Below, in pieces: positions 1 through 9,030 of a stretch of 64,000 nt of DNA (position 1 is its first letter; every line of letters starts with the position of its first letter). This DNA comes from Neisseria polysaccharea ATCC 43768 (GTDB taxonomy: Bacteria; Pseudomonadota; Gammaproteobacteria; Burkholderiales; Neisseriaceae). The notes beneath the pieces were generated by a model. That model searched no databases. It was not told the origin of the DNA and was given only the letters and a program-made list of their open reading frames with translations. The translations under genes and the position numbers were made by a program. The stretch spans positions 1 to 64,000 of the forward strand of contig ADBE01000112.1 in assembly GCA_000176735.1 (NCBI GenBank). The letters run 5' to 3'.

Positions 1-230
1 ACTCGATTATGTTCCCGACGATTTTCTCTTTGGCAACCAAAGGATTGGGCAAATTCACCAACGCGGCTTCCGGTGTGCTGTGTACCGCGATTGTCGGCGG
101 TGCGGTCGTGCCGGTGATTCAAGGTTGGGCGGCGGATACTTACACCCTGATGTCTTCGTTTGTCGTTTCCGTTATCTGTTACCTGTATATCGTGTTTTTT
201 GCGGTGTACGGATATAGGGCGGACGAATAA
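1..230 (+). CDS. gluP: Sugar MFS transporter (GluP/FucP family), 3' end
   Basis: This is the carboxy-terminal part of a major-facilitator sugar transporter; the 5' part lies before the window. The reading frame is open from base 3 and ends at TAA 230. Visible residues SIMFPTIFSLATKGLG and two following hydrophobic segments ending in YGYRADE match the end of the FucP/GluP (glucose/galactose:H+ symport) family, which sits in the inner membrane. A DUS-pair terminator follows directly. The family call is good; the sugar specificity is inferred from Neisseria homologues. Confidence 0.8.
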   Translation, partial: SIMFPTIFSLATKGLGKFTNAASGVLCTAIVGGAVVPVIQGWAADTYTLMSSFVVSVICYLYIVFFAVYGYRADE

Positions 231-243
231 TCTTTTTCTTGAG

Positions 244-278
244 AAATGCCGTCTGAACATCTTTCAGACGGCATTTTT
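244..278 (+). terminator. DUS-pair hairpin terminator after gluP
   Basis: ATGCCGTCTGAA at 246-257 is followed by its reverse complement at 263-274 and a T run. The inverted DUS pair gives a strong hairpin just after the gluP stop. Confidence 0.85.
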
Positions 279-316
279 GCGTACCGGTGTTTGCGGCGTG
301 TGTGCCGAGGTTTTAA

Positions 317-471
317 TATAGTGGATTAACAAAAACCGGTACGGCGTTGCCTCGCCTTAGCTCAAAGAGAACGATTCTCTAAGGTGCTGAAGCACCAAGT
401 GAATCGGTTCCGTACTATTTGTACTGTCTGCGGCTTCGTCGCCTTGTCCTGATTTTTGTTAATCCACTATA
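317..471. repeat. Full-length Correia element (CREE), 155 bp
   Basis: The element is bounded by TATAGTGGATTAAC and its inverted copy GTTAATCCACTATA. It includes the internal stretch with CTCAAAGAGAACGATTCTC that shorter Correia elements lack. A copy of the same length lies at 35351-35505. It sits in a 680-base stretch (231-912) that holds no gene, only repeats and the nhaC promoter region. Confidence 0.93.
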
Positions 472-537
472 TTTCCCGCCATCCCAAAAACGAAGAGCGG
501 CAGGAATTTATCGGAAAAACAGCACCTCTCCGCCGTC

Positions 538-677
538 ATTCCCGCGAAAGCGGGAATCTAGGAACTCAAAGCTGCAAGAATTTATCAGAAACAACCGAGA
601 CTTAAAAAAACGGATTCCCGTCTGCGCGGGAATGACGGGACTTTAGGTTTTTGTTTTTCTGTTTTTGCGGGAATGAC
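538..677. repeat. NIME repeat block with dRS3 units
   Basis: Two 20-bp dRS3 inverted repeats, ATTCCCGCGAAAGCGGGAAT at 538-557 and ATTCCCGTCTGCGCGGGAAT at 614-633, flank an RS-type spacer. A third half-unit (GCGGGAATGACG) lies at 666-677. This is the usual arrangement of Neisseria intergenic mosaic elements. Confidence 0.88.
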
Positions 678-682
678 GAATT

Positions 683-710
683 TATAGTGGATTAAATTTA
701 ATCCACTATA
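683..710. repeat. Minimal Correia palindrome, 28 bp
   Basis: Two Correia terminal repeats are joined with no interior: TATAGTGGATTAAA is followed directly by its perfect reverse complement. The 3' flank is AT-rich and leads into the nhaC upstream region. Confidence 0.85.
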
Positions 711-912
711 CTTCAATTCATAAAAGTCTTATATGCCAACAAACAAAAAAATAAAAAATTATATTTCAAAAAAATTAATTTAAATCGAGAAAATTGCCGT
801 TTTGTTTCTGCCCGGCTTTTGTAAAACGCTAAAATGCCGTCTGAAAACGTCGGGCGGATTCGGTATGGTGTGTTAGAATCCGTTAACTTTATATCAAATC
901 GGGCAAAGAATC

Positions 913-2292
913 ATGTTTGCTTTCAAATCCTTACTCGATATGCCGCGCGGTGAGGCACTTGCCGTCGTCGTCGCTCTGATTGCCGCGATGGGCTATACCA
1001 TCATTTCATTGGAGTGGCTGCCGCATATGTCCATTATTGCCGCCATCGTCGTGCTGATTTTGTACGGCTTGGCGCGCGGTTTGAAATACAACGATATGCA
1101 GGCAGGGATGATAGGTGCGTTGAATCAGGGTATGGGCGCGATTTACCTGTTTTTCTTCATCGGGCTGATGGTCAGCGCGCTGATGATGAGCGGCGCGATT
1201 CCGACGCTGATGTATTACGGTTTCGGACTGATTTCCCCGACTTATTTTTATTTTTCCGCCTTCGCGCTGTGTTCCGTCATCGGCGTGTCCATCGGCAGCA
1301 GCCTGACCACCTGCGCTACGGTCGGCGTTGCCTTTATGGGGATGGCGGCGGCGTTTCAGGCCGATATGGCGATGACGGCGGGCGCGATTGTTTCGGGCGC
1401 ATTTTTTGGCGACAAAATGTCCCCGCTCTCCGACACCACGGGCATTTCCGCGTCCATCGTCGGTATCGACCTGTTTGAGCACATCAAAAACATGATGTAC
1501 ACCACCATCCCCGCATGGCTCATCAGCGCGGCACTGATGCTTTGGCTTTTGCCGAATGTCGCCGCATACGATATGGGCAGCGTCGAATCCTTCCGCAGCC
1601 AGCTTGAAGCCACGGGATTGGTGCACGGCTATTCGCTGATTCCGTTTGCACTATTGGTCGTTTTGGCATTGATGCGCGTCAACGCCGTGGTCGCCATGCT
1701 CTTTACCGTCATGGTTGCCGTTGCGGTAACTTATCTGCACAGTACGCCCGATCTGCGTCAGCTCGGCGCGTGGTTTTACGGCGGCTACAAACTCGAAGGC
1801 GAAGCGTTTAAAGACATCGCCAAACTCATTTCGCGCGGCGGCTTGGAAAGTATGTTTTTCACGCAAACCATCGTGATTCTTGGGATGAGTTTGGGCGGGC
1901 TGCTGTTTGCGCTGGGCGCGATTCCTTCCCTGCTGGATGCCGTCCGCAGCTTTTTGACGAATGCCGGACGCGCGACGTTCAGCGTTGCCATGACTTCGGT
2001 CGGGGTCAATTTCCTGATTGGAGAGCAATATTTGAGCATCCTGCTTTCGGGAGAAACCTTCAAACCTGTTTACGACAGGCTCGGACTACATTCCCGAAAC
2101 CTCTCGCGCACGCTCGAAGATGCGGGGACGGTTATCAACCCGCTCGTGCCGTGGAGCGTGTGCGGCGTATTTATCAGCCACGCCCTCGGCGTACCCGTTT
2201 GGGAATATCTGCCCTATGCCTTTTTCTGCTATTTGAGTTTGGCTTTGACGCTTCTGTTCGGCTGGACGGGGCTGACTTTGAGCAAAAAATAA
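913..2292 (+). CDS. nhaC: Na+/H+ antiporter, NhaC family
   Basis: A 459-residue polytopic inner-membrane protein, near the usual NhaC length. It is strongly hydrophobic with about 11-12 predicted membrane segments. The SIGSSLTTCATVGVAFMGM stretch (residues about 120-140) and GAFFGDKMSPLSDTTGISASIVGID (about 160-185) are characteristic of NhaC proteins, with conserved D, K, S and T residues in the transport core. Family members exchange Na+ for H+ for sodium and pH homeostasis. The gene stands alone, with the repeat-rich gap before it and a DUS-pair terminator after it that it shares with convergent corC. Confidence 0.88.
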   Translation: MFAFKSLLDMPRGEALAVVVALIAAMGYTIISLEWLPHMSIIAAIVVLILYGLARGLKYNDMQAGMIGALNQGMGAIYLFFFIGLMVSALMMSGAIPTLMYYGFGLISPTYFYFSAFALCSVIGVSIGSSLTTCATVGVAFMGMAAAFQADMAMTAGAIVSGAFFGDKMSPLSDTTGISASIVGIDLFEHIKNMMYTTIPAWLISAALMLWLLPNVAAYDMGSVESFRSQLEATGLVHGYSLIPFALLVVLALMRVNAVVAMLFTVMVAVAVTYLHSTPDLRQLGAWFYGGYKLEGEAFKDIAKLISRGGLESMFFTQTIVILGMSLGGLLFALGAIPSLLDAVRSFLTNAGRATFSVAMTSVGVNFLIGEQYLSILLSGETFKPVYDRLGLHSRNLSRTLEDAGTVINPLVPWSVCGVFISHALGVPVWEYLPYAFFCYLSLALTLLFGWTGLTLSKK

Positions 2293-2303
2293 GCGGATAA
2301 GCG

Positions 2304-2347
2304 AAATGCCGTCTGAACCTGTTTTCTGGTTTCAGACGGCATTTTTA
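2304..2347. terminator. Bidirectional DUS-pair terminator between nhaC and corC
   Basis: ATGCCGTCTGAA at 2306-2317 pairs with TTCAGACGGCAT at 2331-2342, followed by TTTT. It lies between the convergent ends of nhaC and corC. Confidence 0.85.
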
Positions 2348-2429
2348 TGTTTGGCGGATGGGGCGGATTGAAACAGAAAACGCCCGTACCGTCATCCTAA
2401 ACTGTGCAGAAAGTGCTGGCAGGCTCTGC

Positions 2430-3254
2430 TTACTTCACGCGTGTTGCCATCAGCGTATGCAGGCGGCGGTTGTCGGCGCGTGCGACGGTAAATTGCAGGC
2501 CGCCGATGATGACTTTTTCGCCGCGCACGGGCAGATGCCCTAACTCTTGAATGACCAGGCCGCCGATGGTATCGGCTTCTTCGCTGCTGTATTCTGTGCC
2601 GAAGAAGGTGTTGATGTCTTCGATTTCGGTAGCGGCGTGGATGCGCCATCGTTCGGAAGAAACGGCATGGATATTATCGGTGCTGTCATCTTCGTCAAAC
2701 TCGTCTTCGATGTCGCCGACGATTTGCTCGATGATGTCTTCAAAGGTGACCAAACCGGATGTGCCGCCGTATTCGTCGATAACAATCGCCATGTGGTTGC
2801 GCTGTTCGCGGAACTCTTTTAAAAGGGCGGTCAAAGATTTGCCTTCAGGCACGAAAACGGCAGGGCGCAAGACGGATTTTAGGTGGAACTGCTCGGGGTT
2901 GAACATATATTTGAGCAGGTCTTTGGCGTGCAAAATGCCCAAAACTTCGTCTTTGTCTTCGCCGATAACGGGGAAGCGAGAATGGGCGGTATCGATGACG
3001 TAGGCGGTGATGCGTTCGATGCTGTCGTTCTCTTTCAATACGTTCATACGGCTGCGCGTAATCATGGCGTCGCGCACTTCCAGCTCGGCAAAGTCCAATA
3101 CTTTTTCCAGCCGGGTCAGTGTATCGGCGTCAAAAACTTCCTGCTCGTGCGCTTGGCGCAGCAGGGTCAATACGTCTTCGGCGGAGTCGGGCTCGCCGGC
3201 AAGTCGGGAGATTAGGCGTTCGAAAAACTTGGGTTTCGACTGCGTACCGTCCAT
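2430..3254 (-). CDS. corC: CorC/HlyC-family CBS-domain protein
   Basis: This 274-residue cytosolic protein has a paired CBS domain (residues about 65-190; motifs [32 protein letters not shown] and [29 protein letters not shown]) followed by the C-terminal CorC/HlyC transporter-associated domain (about 200-274, [16 protein letters not shown]). It has no membrane anchor. Homologues are linked to Mg2+/Co2+ efflux or called haemolysin-like. It starts at 3254, one base beyond the ybeY stop, so it is translated from the ybeY transcript; a ybeY-corC pair is common in proteobacteria. Confidence 0.88.
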   Translation of the reverse strand: MDGTQSKPKFFERLISRLAGEPDSAEDVLTLLRQAHEQEVFDADTLTRLEKVLDFAELEVRDAMITRSRMNVLKENDSIERITAYVIDTAHSRFPVIGEDKDEVLGILHAKDLLKYMFNPEQFHLKSVLRPAVFVPEGKSLTALLKEFREQRNHMAIVIDEYGGTSGLVTFEDIIEQIVGDIEDEFDEDDSTDNIHAVSSERWRIHAATEIEDINTFFGTEYSSEEADTIGGLVIQELGHLPVRGEKVIIGGLQFTVARADNRRLHTLMATRVK

Positions 3255-3255
3255 T

Positions 3256-3771
3256 TTAATATTCGTCCTCTTGGTAGGGGTTGGGGAAGCCTACCGCCAG
3301 CATCAGGCGGATTTCTTCGGCTTCCATTATTTCGGCTTCATTGTCTTCGATGTGGTCGTAGCCCATCAGGTGTAAAGTACCGTGTATGGTCAGGTGGGCA
3401 AAATGCTGCTCGGGTGTTTTGTCTTGTTCGGCGGCTTCTTTCAAAACCACTTGCGGACAAATCACCAAATCGCCATACAGGCCGTCTGAAAACTGGTCGG
3501 GCAGGATTTCGCCTTCGTTGAGCGCGAAACTCAATACATTGGTGGCGTAATCTTTGCCGCGGTAGTCGCGGTTGTAGGCGCGGGCTTCTTCTTCGTCCAG
3601 AAGAATCAGGCTGATGTCTGCGCGGCGGTATTCGTTTTTCAAGGCAGACCACGCCCAGCGGTAGAAATCGCGTTCGCTTGGAAGGTTGGCGGCGGAAGAA
3701 GCGTTTTCAAAGTTCAGATGAAAACGTTGCCGCTGTAAGGATAAAAAAGGATATTGTTTGGCGCGTTTCAT
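3256..3771 (-). CDS. ybeY: Endoribonuclease YbeY
   Basis: A 171-residue protein carrying the zinc-binding UPF0054 motif HGTLHLMGYDH near residue 130, with RGKDYATNVLSFAL upstream, which is the YbeY signature. YbeY is a metal-dependent RNase used in 16S rRNA maturation and ribosome quality control in the cytoplasm. It heads a two-gene unit with corC and is divergent from hemC, with about 120 bases between the two starts for both promoters. Length and motifs are complete. Confidence 0.93.
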   Translation of the reverse strand: MKRAKQYPFLSLQRQRFHLNFENASSAANLPSERDFYRWAWSALKNEYRRADISLILLDEEEARAYNRDYRGKDYATNVLSFALNEGEILPDQFSDGLYGDLVICPQVVLKEAAEQDKTPEQHFAHLTIHGTLHLMGYDHIEDNEAEIMEAEEIRLMLAVGFPNPYQEDEY

Positions 3772-3890
3772 GTTGTCCGAAAAATTTGGTTTTTAGGCGT
3801 AAATATAACATATTCACCCTCATGCCGTCTGAAGAAACGTTCAAAATATGATAGACTTCACGCCGTTTCCATTCTTTGAACGCATTGAAC

Positions 3891-4826
3891 ATGAACCCGA
3901 AAAAACTCGTTATTGCCAGTCGCGAAAGCCTGCTTGCCATGTGGCAGGCAAAGCATATCCAAGGCCGTCTGAAAGCCCTGTATCCCGATTGCAAAGTCGA
4001 GATTTTGGGTATGACCACGCGCGGCGACCGGATTTTGGACAGAACTTTGTCAAAAGTCGGCGGTAAAGGCTTGTTTGTCAAAGAGTTGGAACAAGCCCTT
4101 CAAGACGGGCGCGCCGATTTGGCGGTGCATTCGATTAAGGATGTACCGATGGATTTGCCCGAAGGTTTCGCCCTTGCCGCCATCGGAGAACGCGCCAATC
4201 CGTTTGACGCGTTTGTGTCCAACCGATACGCGCGTTTGGAAGAAATGCCCGAAAGCGCGGTTGTCGGCACATCCAGCCTGCGCCGCGAAGCCCAGTTGCG
4301 CGCGCGCTATCCGCATTTGGCGATCAAACCCCTGCGCGGCAATGTGCAAACCCGTTTGTCCAAACTCGATAACGGCGAATACGATGCGATTATCTTGGCC
4401 GCCGCCGGTTTGCAGCGTCTGGAATTGGACGGACGCATCCGCATGATTTTGTCGGAATCCGACAGCCTGCCTGCCGCCGGACAAGGCGCGTTGGGTATCG
4501 AAATTGCCGCGCACCGCGAAGACTTGTATGAGGTTTTGAAACCCTTGAACCACGGCGTGACCAATGCCTGCGTTACCGCCGAACGCGCCCTCGCACGCGC
4601 TTTGGGCGGAAGCTGCCAAGTGCCGCTGGCCGCATATTGCACGGAAGAAAACGGCTTGCTGACCTTGCGCGGCTTGGTCGGACACCCCGACGGTTCGGTT
4701 ATTTTGCGGGCGGACGCGCAAGCCCCTGCCGGATACGCCGACGCGCTCGGACGTGCGGTTGCCAAAAAACTGGCGGACGACGGTGCGCGGGAATTGATTG
4801 GGGCGGTATTGCAGGAACAGGTCTGA
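3891..4826 (+). CDS. hemC: Porphobilinogen deaminase (hydroxymethylbilane synthase)
   Basis: HemC polymerises four porphobilinogen molecules to hydroxymethylbilane in haem synthesis. The 311-residue product begins [19 protein letters not shown], aligning with the family start, so ATG 3891 is preferred to the in-frame ATG at 3876. The substrate loop [12 protein letters not shown], the [11 protein letters not shown] motif and the cofactor-attachment region [13 protein letters not shown] (Cys that binds dipyrromethane, near residue 243) are all present. It is transcribed away from ybeY and ends in a DUS-pair terminator shared with the convergent aminotransferase gene. Confidence 0.96.
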   Translation: MNPKKLVIASRESLLAMWQAKHIQGRLKALYPDCKVEILGMTTRGDRILDRTLSKVGGKGLFVKELEQALQDGRADLAVHSIKDVPMDLPEGFALAAIGERANPFDAFVSNRYARLEEMPESAVVGTSSLRREAQLRARYPHLAIKPLRGNVQTRLSKLDNGEYDAIILAAAGLQRLELDGRIRMILSESDSLPAAGQGALGIEIAAHREDLYEVLKPLNHGVTNACVTAERALARALGGSCQVPLAAYCTEENGLLTLRGLVGHPDGSVILRADAQAPAGYADALGRAVAKKLADDGARELIGAVLQEQV

Positions 4827-4860
4827 ACCTGCTTTGCAATCTGACGGGATGAAACAATAA

Positions 4861-4899
4861 ATGCCGTCTGAAAACCGGAAAGGTGTTCAGACGGCATTT
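4861..4899. terminator. Bidirectional DUS-pair terminator between hemC and the aminotransferase
   Basis: ATGCCGTCTGAA at 4861-4872 pairs with TTCAGACGGCAT at 4886-4897 between two convergent genes. Confidence 0.85.
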
Positions 4900-4915
4900 C
4901 GTATGCGCTTTTGTT

Positions 4916-6109
4916 TTACAAGACTTTCACGATGCTTTCGCACAGATAATCGATGTTGTCGTCGGTAATGCCGGCAACGTTGATGCGGCCGGAGCGGACG
5001 GCATAAATGGCAAACTCGTTTTTCAAACGGTCGACTTGTTCGGGAGTCAATCCGCTGAAAGAGAACATACCGTTTTGTTCGATAATGAAATCAAAGTCTT
5101 GGCTTGCACCTTTGGCTTTGAGCAACGCAACAAATTTTTGGCGCATGGCTTTGATGCGGCCGCGCATTTCATCGAGTTCGGCAATCCATTGGGCTTTCAA
5201 ATCATCATTTTTCAACACCAGCGCAATGGTGTTCGCGCCGTGTGAAGCCGGGTTGGAATACAAGGTACGGATGATGGTTTTGACTTGGCTGTGGGCGCGG
5301 GCGGCGGTTGCTTCGTCTTCGGCCACCAAAGTGAACGCGCCGACGCGCTCGTTGTACATACCGAAGTTTTTGGAATAAGAGCTGGCAATCAGCAATTCTG
5401 TATTGTGTTTCAAGAACACGCGCAAGCCGTATGCATCTTCTTCCAAACCGTTGCCGAAGCCTTGGTAGGCAAAGTCAAACAGCGGCAGCCAGCCTTTTTC
5501 GGCAGAAAGTTTTGCCAGAGTTTCCCATTGTTCGGGCGTAGGGTCGATGCCGGTAGGGTTGTGGCAGCAGCCGTGCAGCAGGACGATGTCGCCTTTTTGC
5601 GCCCGGCTCAAGTCTTCAATCATACCGTCCCAATCCAAACCGTGTTTGGCGGCATCATAGTAGCGGTAAGGTTTGTCTTGGATGCCGACCGCTTTGGCGA
5701 TGGCGTTGTGGTTGGGCCAGGTCGGATTGGAAATCCAGATGGTTTGTGCGTCCAACTGACGTTTGGCAAACTCGACGGCAATACGCAATGCGCCTGTACC
5801 GCCAAGGCTTTGCGCTGTTTTGGCGCGACGGCTGGCGATGATTTCGTGGTCTTTGCCGAACAGCAGGATTTGGGTTTGCTCGTTGTAGTCGGCAACGCCG
5901 TCGATAGTCAGGTAATTTTTGGTTGTTTCGCTTTCCAACAGGCGTTTTTCAGCCTCTTTGACGGCTTTGACAATAGGCGTCGCGCCGGATGCGTCTTTGT
6001 ACACGCCGATGCCGAGGTTGACTTTTTCGGGGCGGGTTTCGGCTTTGAATGCTTCGCCCAAACCGAGAATCGGATCGGCGGGGGCGGCGTCGATGTGCTT
6101 GAAGAACAT
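4916..6109 (-). CDS. Aspartate/aromatic aminotransferase, class I PLP enzyme
   Basis: A 397-residue PLP-dependent transaminase beginning [21 protein letters not shown], typical of the AspC/TyrB subgroup. The [11 protein letters not shown] motif (about residue 180), FDFAYQGFG, and the PLP lysine in [13 protein letters not shown] (about residue 245) are present, as is the substrate arginine region [12 protein letters not shown] near the C terminus. It transfers amino groups between aspartate or aromatic amino acids and 2-oxoglutarate in the cytosol. AspC and TyrB cannot be separated from sequence alone here, so no symbol is given. Confidence 0.9.
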   Translation of the reverse strand: MFFKHIDAAPADPILGLGEAFKAETRPEKVNLGIGVYKDASGATPIVKAVKEAEKRLLESETTKNYLTIDGVADYNEQTQILLFGKDHEIIASRRAKTAQSLGGTGALRIAVEFAKRQLDAQTIWISNPTWPNHNAIAKAVGIQDKPYRYYDAAKHGLDWDGMIEDLSRAQKGDIVLLHGCCHNPTGIDPTPEQWETLAKLSAEKGWLPLFDFAYQGFGNGLEEDAYGLRVFLKHNTELLIASSYSKNFGMYNERVGAFTLVAEDEATAARAHSQVKTIIRTLYSNPASHGANTIALVLKNDDLKAQWIAELDEMRGRIKAMRQKFVALLKAKGASQDFDFIIEQNGMFSFSGLTPEQVDRLKNEFAIYAVRSGRINVAGITDDNIDYLCESIVKVL

Positions 6110-6190
6110 AGCTTGCTCCTTGATGGGGACGGAAGGTCATTCGGGTTTGCCGATTTTACGCTGTTTTACACGGGCTGGAAACAGACGCAA

Positions 6191-6688
6191 TCACGCCTGC
6201 CCGATATGGGCGAAGGTTTCCCAGTTTGACCGTATGTGTTCTGCAAGCAGGGGCAGGTCTTGTTCGGCGGCTTCGTAGTATGCGCCGTCCCATTCTTCAA
6301 AGTCGGGGAACTGTTTGCGCAGGGAAGGGATGTCCTGCCCTTCGTCGGCGAGCGTTTCGATGGTTTCGCCGTGTTGTTCATAGAGGGCTTTGGCTTTGTC
6401 CAAGACTTTCGGCACGGCTTTGATTTTCCAGCGGCGCAGGCTGACGGCAAGCGGGTTGCGGAAAATGTATTCGCCGTAGCCGGAGGCGATAAGTTGTACG
6501 AAGCCGCCTTCTTCGACTTGGCTGTCGAGGTAGCAGAATGCGGTCAGCGTGTGCTGGTCGTCGGACAGGCAGGAGAGGGATTCGTCGCCGGTTTGGGCGG
6601 TGTGTTCGAGGTAGGCGGAAACGAGGGTGTAGAGCAGGGCGGATGGCTTCTGTTGGCGGATGTCTTCCGGAAGGGTAAGCGCAGTCAT
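6191..6688 (-). CDS. dmp19: DNA-mimic protein DMP19 (DUF4375 family)
   Basis: A 165-residue acidic protein. The full length and sequence (MTALTLPEDIRQQKPSALLY at the start, EEWDGAYYEAAEQDLPLLAEH near the end) match the Neisseria protein DMP19, which is known to mimic the charge pattern of DNA and to sequester a nitrogen-responsive transcription factor (NHTF). Acidic residues cluster in the C-terminal half, in keeping with that role. It is a single gene transcribed upstream of the aminotransferase on the same strand; an 81-base gap separates them and they may be cotranscribed. Identification is from memory of the published protein. Confidence 0.85.
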   Translation of the reverse strand: MTALTLPEDIRQQKPSALLYTLVSAYLEHTAQTGDESLSCLSDDQHTLTAFCYLDSQVEEGGFVQLIASGYGEYIFRNPLAVSLRRWKIKAVPKVLDKAKALYEQHGETIETLADEGQDIPSLRKQFPDFEEWDGAYYEAAEQDLPLLAEHIRSNWETFAHIGQA

Positions 6689-6803
6689 GGTATGCCGTCT
6701 GAAAAGTGGGGATTATAGCGGATTGCGGCTTTGCGCCGAAAATATCCTTTAGCCTGCCGATGGCGTAAAATAGGCGTACACCAACCACGCAAAGGAAAAT
6801 CAA

Positions 6804-7007
6804 ATGGACAATCTGAATCCGCAGGAAATTTCCGTGTTGCCGGAAAATCTGCCGCTGTATTGCTCGGGACCCGACAACGAGCAGTGGAACGGGCATCCGA
6901 GAGTGTTTTTGCCGTTGGGCGAAGGAGAATCGGGCAGCGTTGCCTGTCCGTATTGCGGCACGCGCTACCGCCTTGACGGAAAGATGCCGCATCATCATTA
7001 CGCCTGA
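6804..7007 (+). CDS. Small zinc-finger CHCC-type protein
   Basis: A 67-residue protein ending with a zf-CHCC (NDUFS6-like) motif: HPRVFLPLGE then CPYCGTRYRL and a terminal HHHYA. The Cys pair and nearby His residues would bind one zinc. Such small proteins are widespread in beta-proteobacteria; their function is not established. The ATG is preceded by AAAGGAAAATCAA, a good ribosome-binding site. It is followed by a DUS-pair hairpin at 7025-7060. Confidence 0.8.
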   Translation: MDNLNPQEISVLPENLPLYCSGPDNEQWNGHPRVFLPLGEGESGSVACPYCGTRYRLDGKMPHHHYA

Positions 7008-7022
7008 ATGCAAACGGCGGAA

Positions 7023-7065
7023 AAATGCCGTCTGAAGCCTTTTCCGGTCTCAGACGGCATTTGTT
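7023..7065 (+). terminator. DUS-pair terminator
   Basis: ATGCCGTCTGAA at 7025-7036 pairs with CAGACGGCAT ending at 7060. It closes the zinc-finger gene and faces lldP. A second perfect 10-bp stem, CGGGGAACGG / CCGTTCCCCG at 7118-7143, lies just past the lldP stop but has no T run. Confidence 0.75.
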
Positions 7066-7174
7066 TGGCGGGGCGGGCTGTTCCGGCACCGAGATTCTGC
7101 CCGACACGCTGCCCTGACGGGGAACGGCGGTTTCCGTTCCCCGCGTGCTGCCGCTATGGATGGCGGCGTTTCGC

Positions 7175-8761
7175 CTAGAGGAAGAAAATCATTGCCACGA
7201 CGACGGCAATCACGCCGTAAATCGCCATCGGGATAACGGTTTTCTTGATAATCGCACCTTCGGAATTTTTCACGTCCAATACGGTACATACGGCGATGAT
7301 GTTGTTGAGGCACACCATGTTGCCCATCGCGCCGCCGACGGACTGCAACGCTAGAATCAGGGTAACGGACAGGCCGGTATCCAAGGCGATTTGCTGCTGA
7401 ATCGGGCCGAAAGTCAGGTTGGACACGGTGTTGGAGCCGGAGAAGAACGCACCGATCGCGCCCAGATACGGTGAGAAATAAACCCAGTGTTCGCCCGCCA
7501 TTGCGGCAAATTCCTTACCGATGATTTTCACCATCGAATTGTCGCCGCCGACCAGCATCAGCTGAACCATAATCAGCGCGCCCATCAGGGCAAGCAGCGG
7601 TTTTTTGGTTTGATTGAAGGTTATGGCATAAATCGCCCAAGCATCTTTGAATTTGGTCTTATACAGCAGGATGCAGATCCAAACGGTAAAGACAAACGGA
7701 ATCCAAGCGGGGACGTACAGCGTTTGGTAAGACGCGCTGACATCTTGTCCGAAAATATTGCCGAAGGTAATCGTCAGGGAGTCGCTGACGGTAATTTTGG
7801 ACAAATCAAACGGCAGTTGGAAACTGAACCATTCTTCTTTGCTGGTCAAAATGCCTTTGATGCCCAGCTGTTTGATGCGAGTAACTACCAGCATACCGAT
7901 CAGCATACCCAAAGGGGCGAGTGCTTTGGCGACTTGGGCGAACGGCACTTTTTCGGCATTCGGGTCTTTGGCGTGGTCTTTGCTCAAGCCCCAGCCTTTA
8001 TTAGCTGCAAATACGGAAAACATCAGACCGATTGCGCCGGCAACCAAAGAAGGAAATTCTTCGTTGACCATTGCCAATGCGACATAGGGAAGGGTACAGG
8101 AGAAAATGGCAATGGCGACGAAGCCCAAGTTTTTGCGGATTTCAGACCAAGGTACGATAAAACTCAAGCCGATGACGGGGATGACGAAACCCGCGAAGAA
8201 GTGCATCACGCCGGTCTGCCTGCCGATGGCGAGGATGTCTTCGGCACTCAGGTTCAGCGGTGCGAAACCGAACCAAGTCGGCGTACCGACCGCGCCGAAA
8301 GAGACGGGGACGGAGTTCATCACCAAAGTGAAAATCGCTACTTTCAACGGATTGAAGCCCAAGCTCATCAGAATCGGCGCGGCAATCGCGGCAGGCGTGC
8401 CGAAGCCGGATGCGCCTTCAATCATAAAGGCAAACGACCAGCCGATAATCATCAGTTGCGCTACGGGGTTCGGGCTGATGGTCGCCAGCCATTTGCGGAT
8501 GACATCGATGCAGCCCGTGGTTTCCATCATACGGTTGAACATAATCGCGCCGAAAATCACAGTAATCGGCGTGAGCGTTTTGACGAGGCCGGAAGCGGCG
8601 GTGGCGTTGAGCAGCATTCCCGCATCGCCGAAGTAGAAAAGTTTGATGGCGTAAATCAGCACTGCGGTAATCGGCAGCGCGACGTAGGAAGGCATACTGT
8701 TTTTTTTCACCATCAGCCAAATCAGCAGGACGATGGGGAATATGCTGAGGAAAAGTGCCAT
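7175..8761 (-). CDS. lctP: L-lactate permease (LctP/LldP)
   Basis: A 528-residue inner-membrane permease of the LctP family with about 12-14 hydrophobic segments. Signatures include MIEGASGFGTPAAIAAPILMSLGF, SGSNTVSNLTFGPIQQ and SVGGAMGNMVCLNNIIAVC. It imports L-lactate with protons, a main carbon source for mucosal Neisseria. The gene is monocistronic. The upstream region (8762-9029) has no coding content but holds an inverted-repeat operator AATTGGT-AAG-ACCAATT and a tandem 10-bp repeat (see separate entries). The symbol lldP is also used. Confidence 0.93.
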   Translation of the reverse strand: MALFLSIFPIVLLIWLMVKKNSMPSYVALPITAVLIYAIKLFYFGDAGMLLNATAASGLVKTLTPITVIFGAIMFNRMMETTGCIDVIRKWLATISPNPVAQLMIIGWSFAFMIEGASGFGTPAAIAAPILMSLGFNPLKVAIFTLVMNSVPVSFGAVGTPTWFGFAPLNLSAEDILAIGRQTGVMHFFAGFVIPVIGLSFIVPWSEIRKNLGFVAIAIFSCTLPYVALAMVNEEFPSLVAGAIGLMFSVFAANKGWGLSKDHAKDPNAEKVPFAQVAKALAPLGMLIGMLVVTRIKQLGIKGILTSKEEWFSFQLPFDLSKITVSDSLTITFGNIFGQDVSASYQTLYVPAWIPFVFTVWICILLYKTKFKDAWAIYAITFNQTKKPLLALMGALIMVQLMLVGGDNSMVKIIGKEFAAMAGEHWVYFSPYLGAIGAFFSGSNTVSNLTFGPIQQQIALDTGLSVTLILALQSVGGAMGNMVCLNNIIAVCTVLDVKNSEGAIIKKTVIPMAIYGVIAVVVAMIFFL

Positions 8762-8854
8762 AACGAATCCTTTTTAGGCATTTGCATCATAAGGCGCGTT
8801 GAGGTTTGGAAAGACGTTCAAATCCCGCACACCCGATATTCTGGTTAAAAGATA

Positions 8855-8871
8855 AATTGGTAAGACCAATT
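8855..8871. promoter_or_regulatory. GntR/FCD-type operator candidate upstream of lctP
   Basis: AATTGGTAAGACCAATT is a perfect 7-3-7 inverted repeat with TTGGT/ACCAA half-sites, as bound by FadR/LldR-class GntR regulators. It lies about 95 bases before the lctP start. Known work links the Neisseria regulator GdhR (GntR, FCD subgroup) to lctP control; assigning this site to GdhR is inference. A tandem repeat TACGTAATCT TATGTAATCG follows at 8891-8910. Confidence 0.6.
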
Positions 8872-8997
8872 ATTATGCGTTTGCACACTTTACGTAATCT
8901 TATGTAATCGGTCAAGCATTTTATCGATAATGGCTATTAATGCGGGTTAAGGATGGTGATGATGCGGCGGAGGGAGTGTGGGAAAGGGGCGTGTAAA

Positions 8998-9030
8998 AAA
9001 AGCCGTCCGAAAGGCTTCAGACGGCATTTT
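8998..9030 (-). terminator. Terminator after lpxH with one variant DUS
   Basis: GCCGTCCGAA at 9002-9011 (one mismatch to DUS) pairs with TTCAGACGGC. On the minus strand this follows the lpxH stop at once. Confidence 0.65.

Noticed and set aside
419-646. 75-codon frame in the first intergenic region
   Set aside because: It is composed of Correia and NIME repeat sequence.
5285-6229. 314-codon frame antisense to the aminotransferase
   Set aside because: Low-complexity Val/Phe/Gly shadow of a well-supported gene.
7487-8848. 453-codon frame antisense to lctP
   Set aside because: Shadow frame from GC-rich codon use opposite a clear permease; composition is not protein-like.
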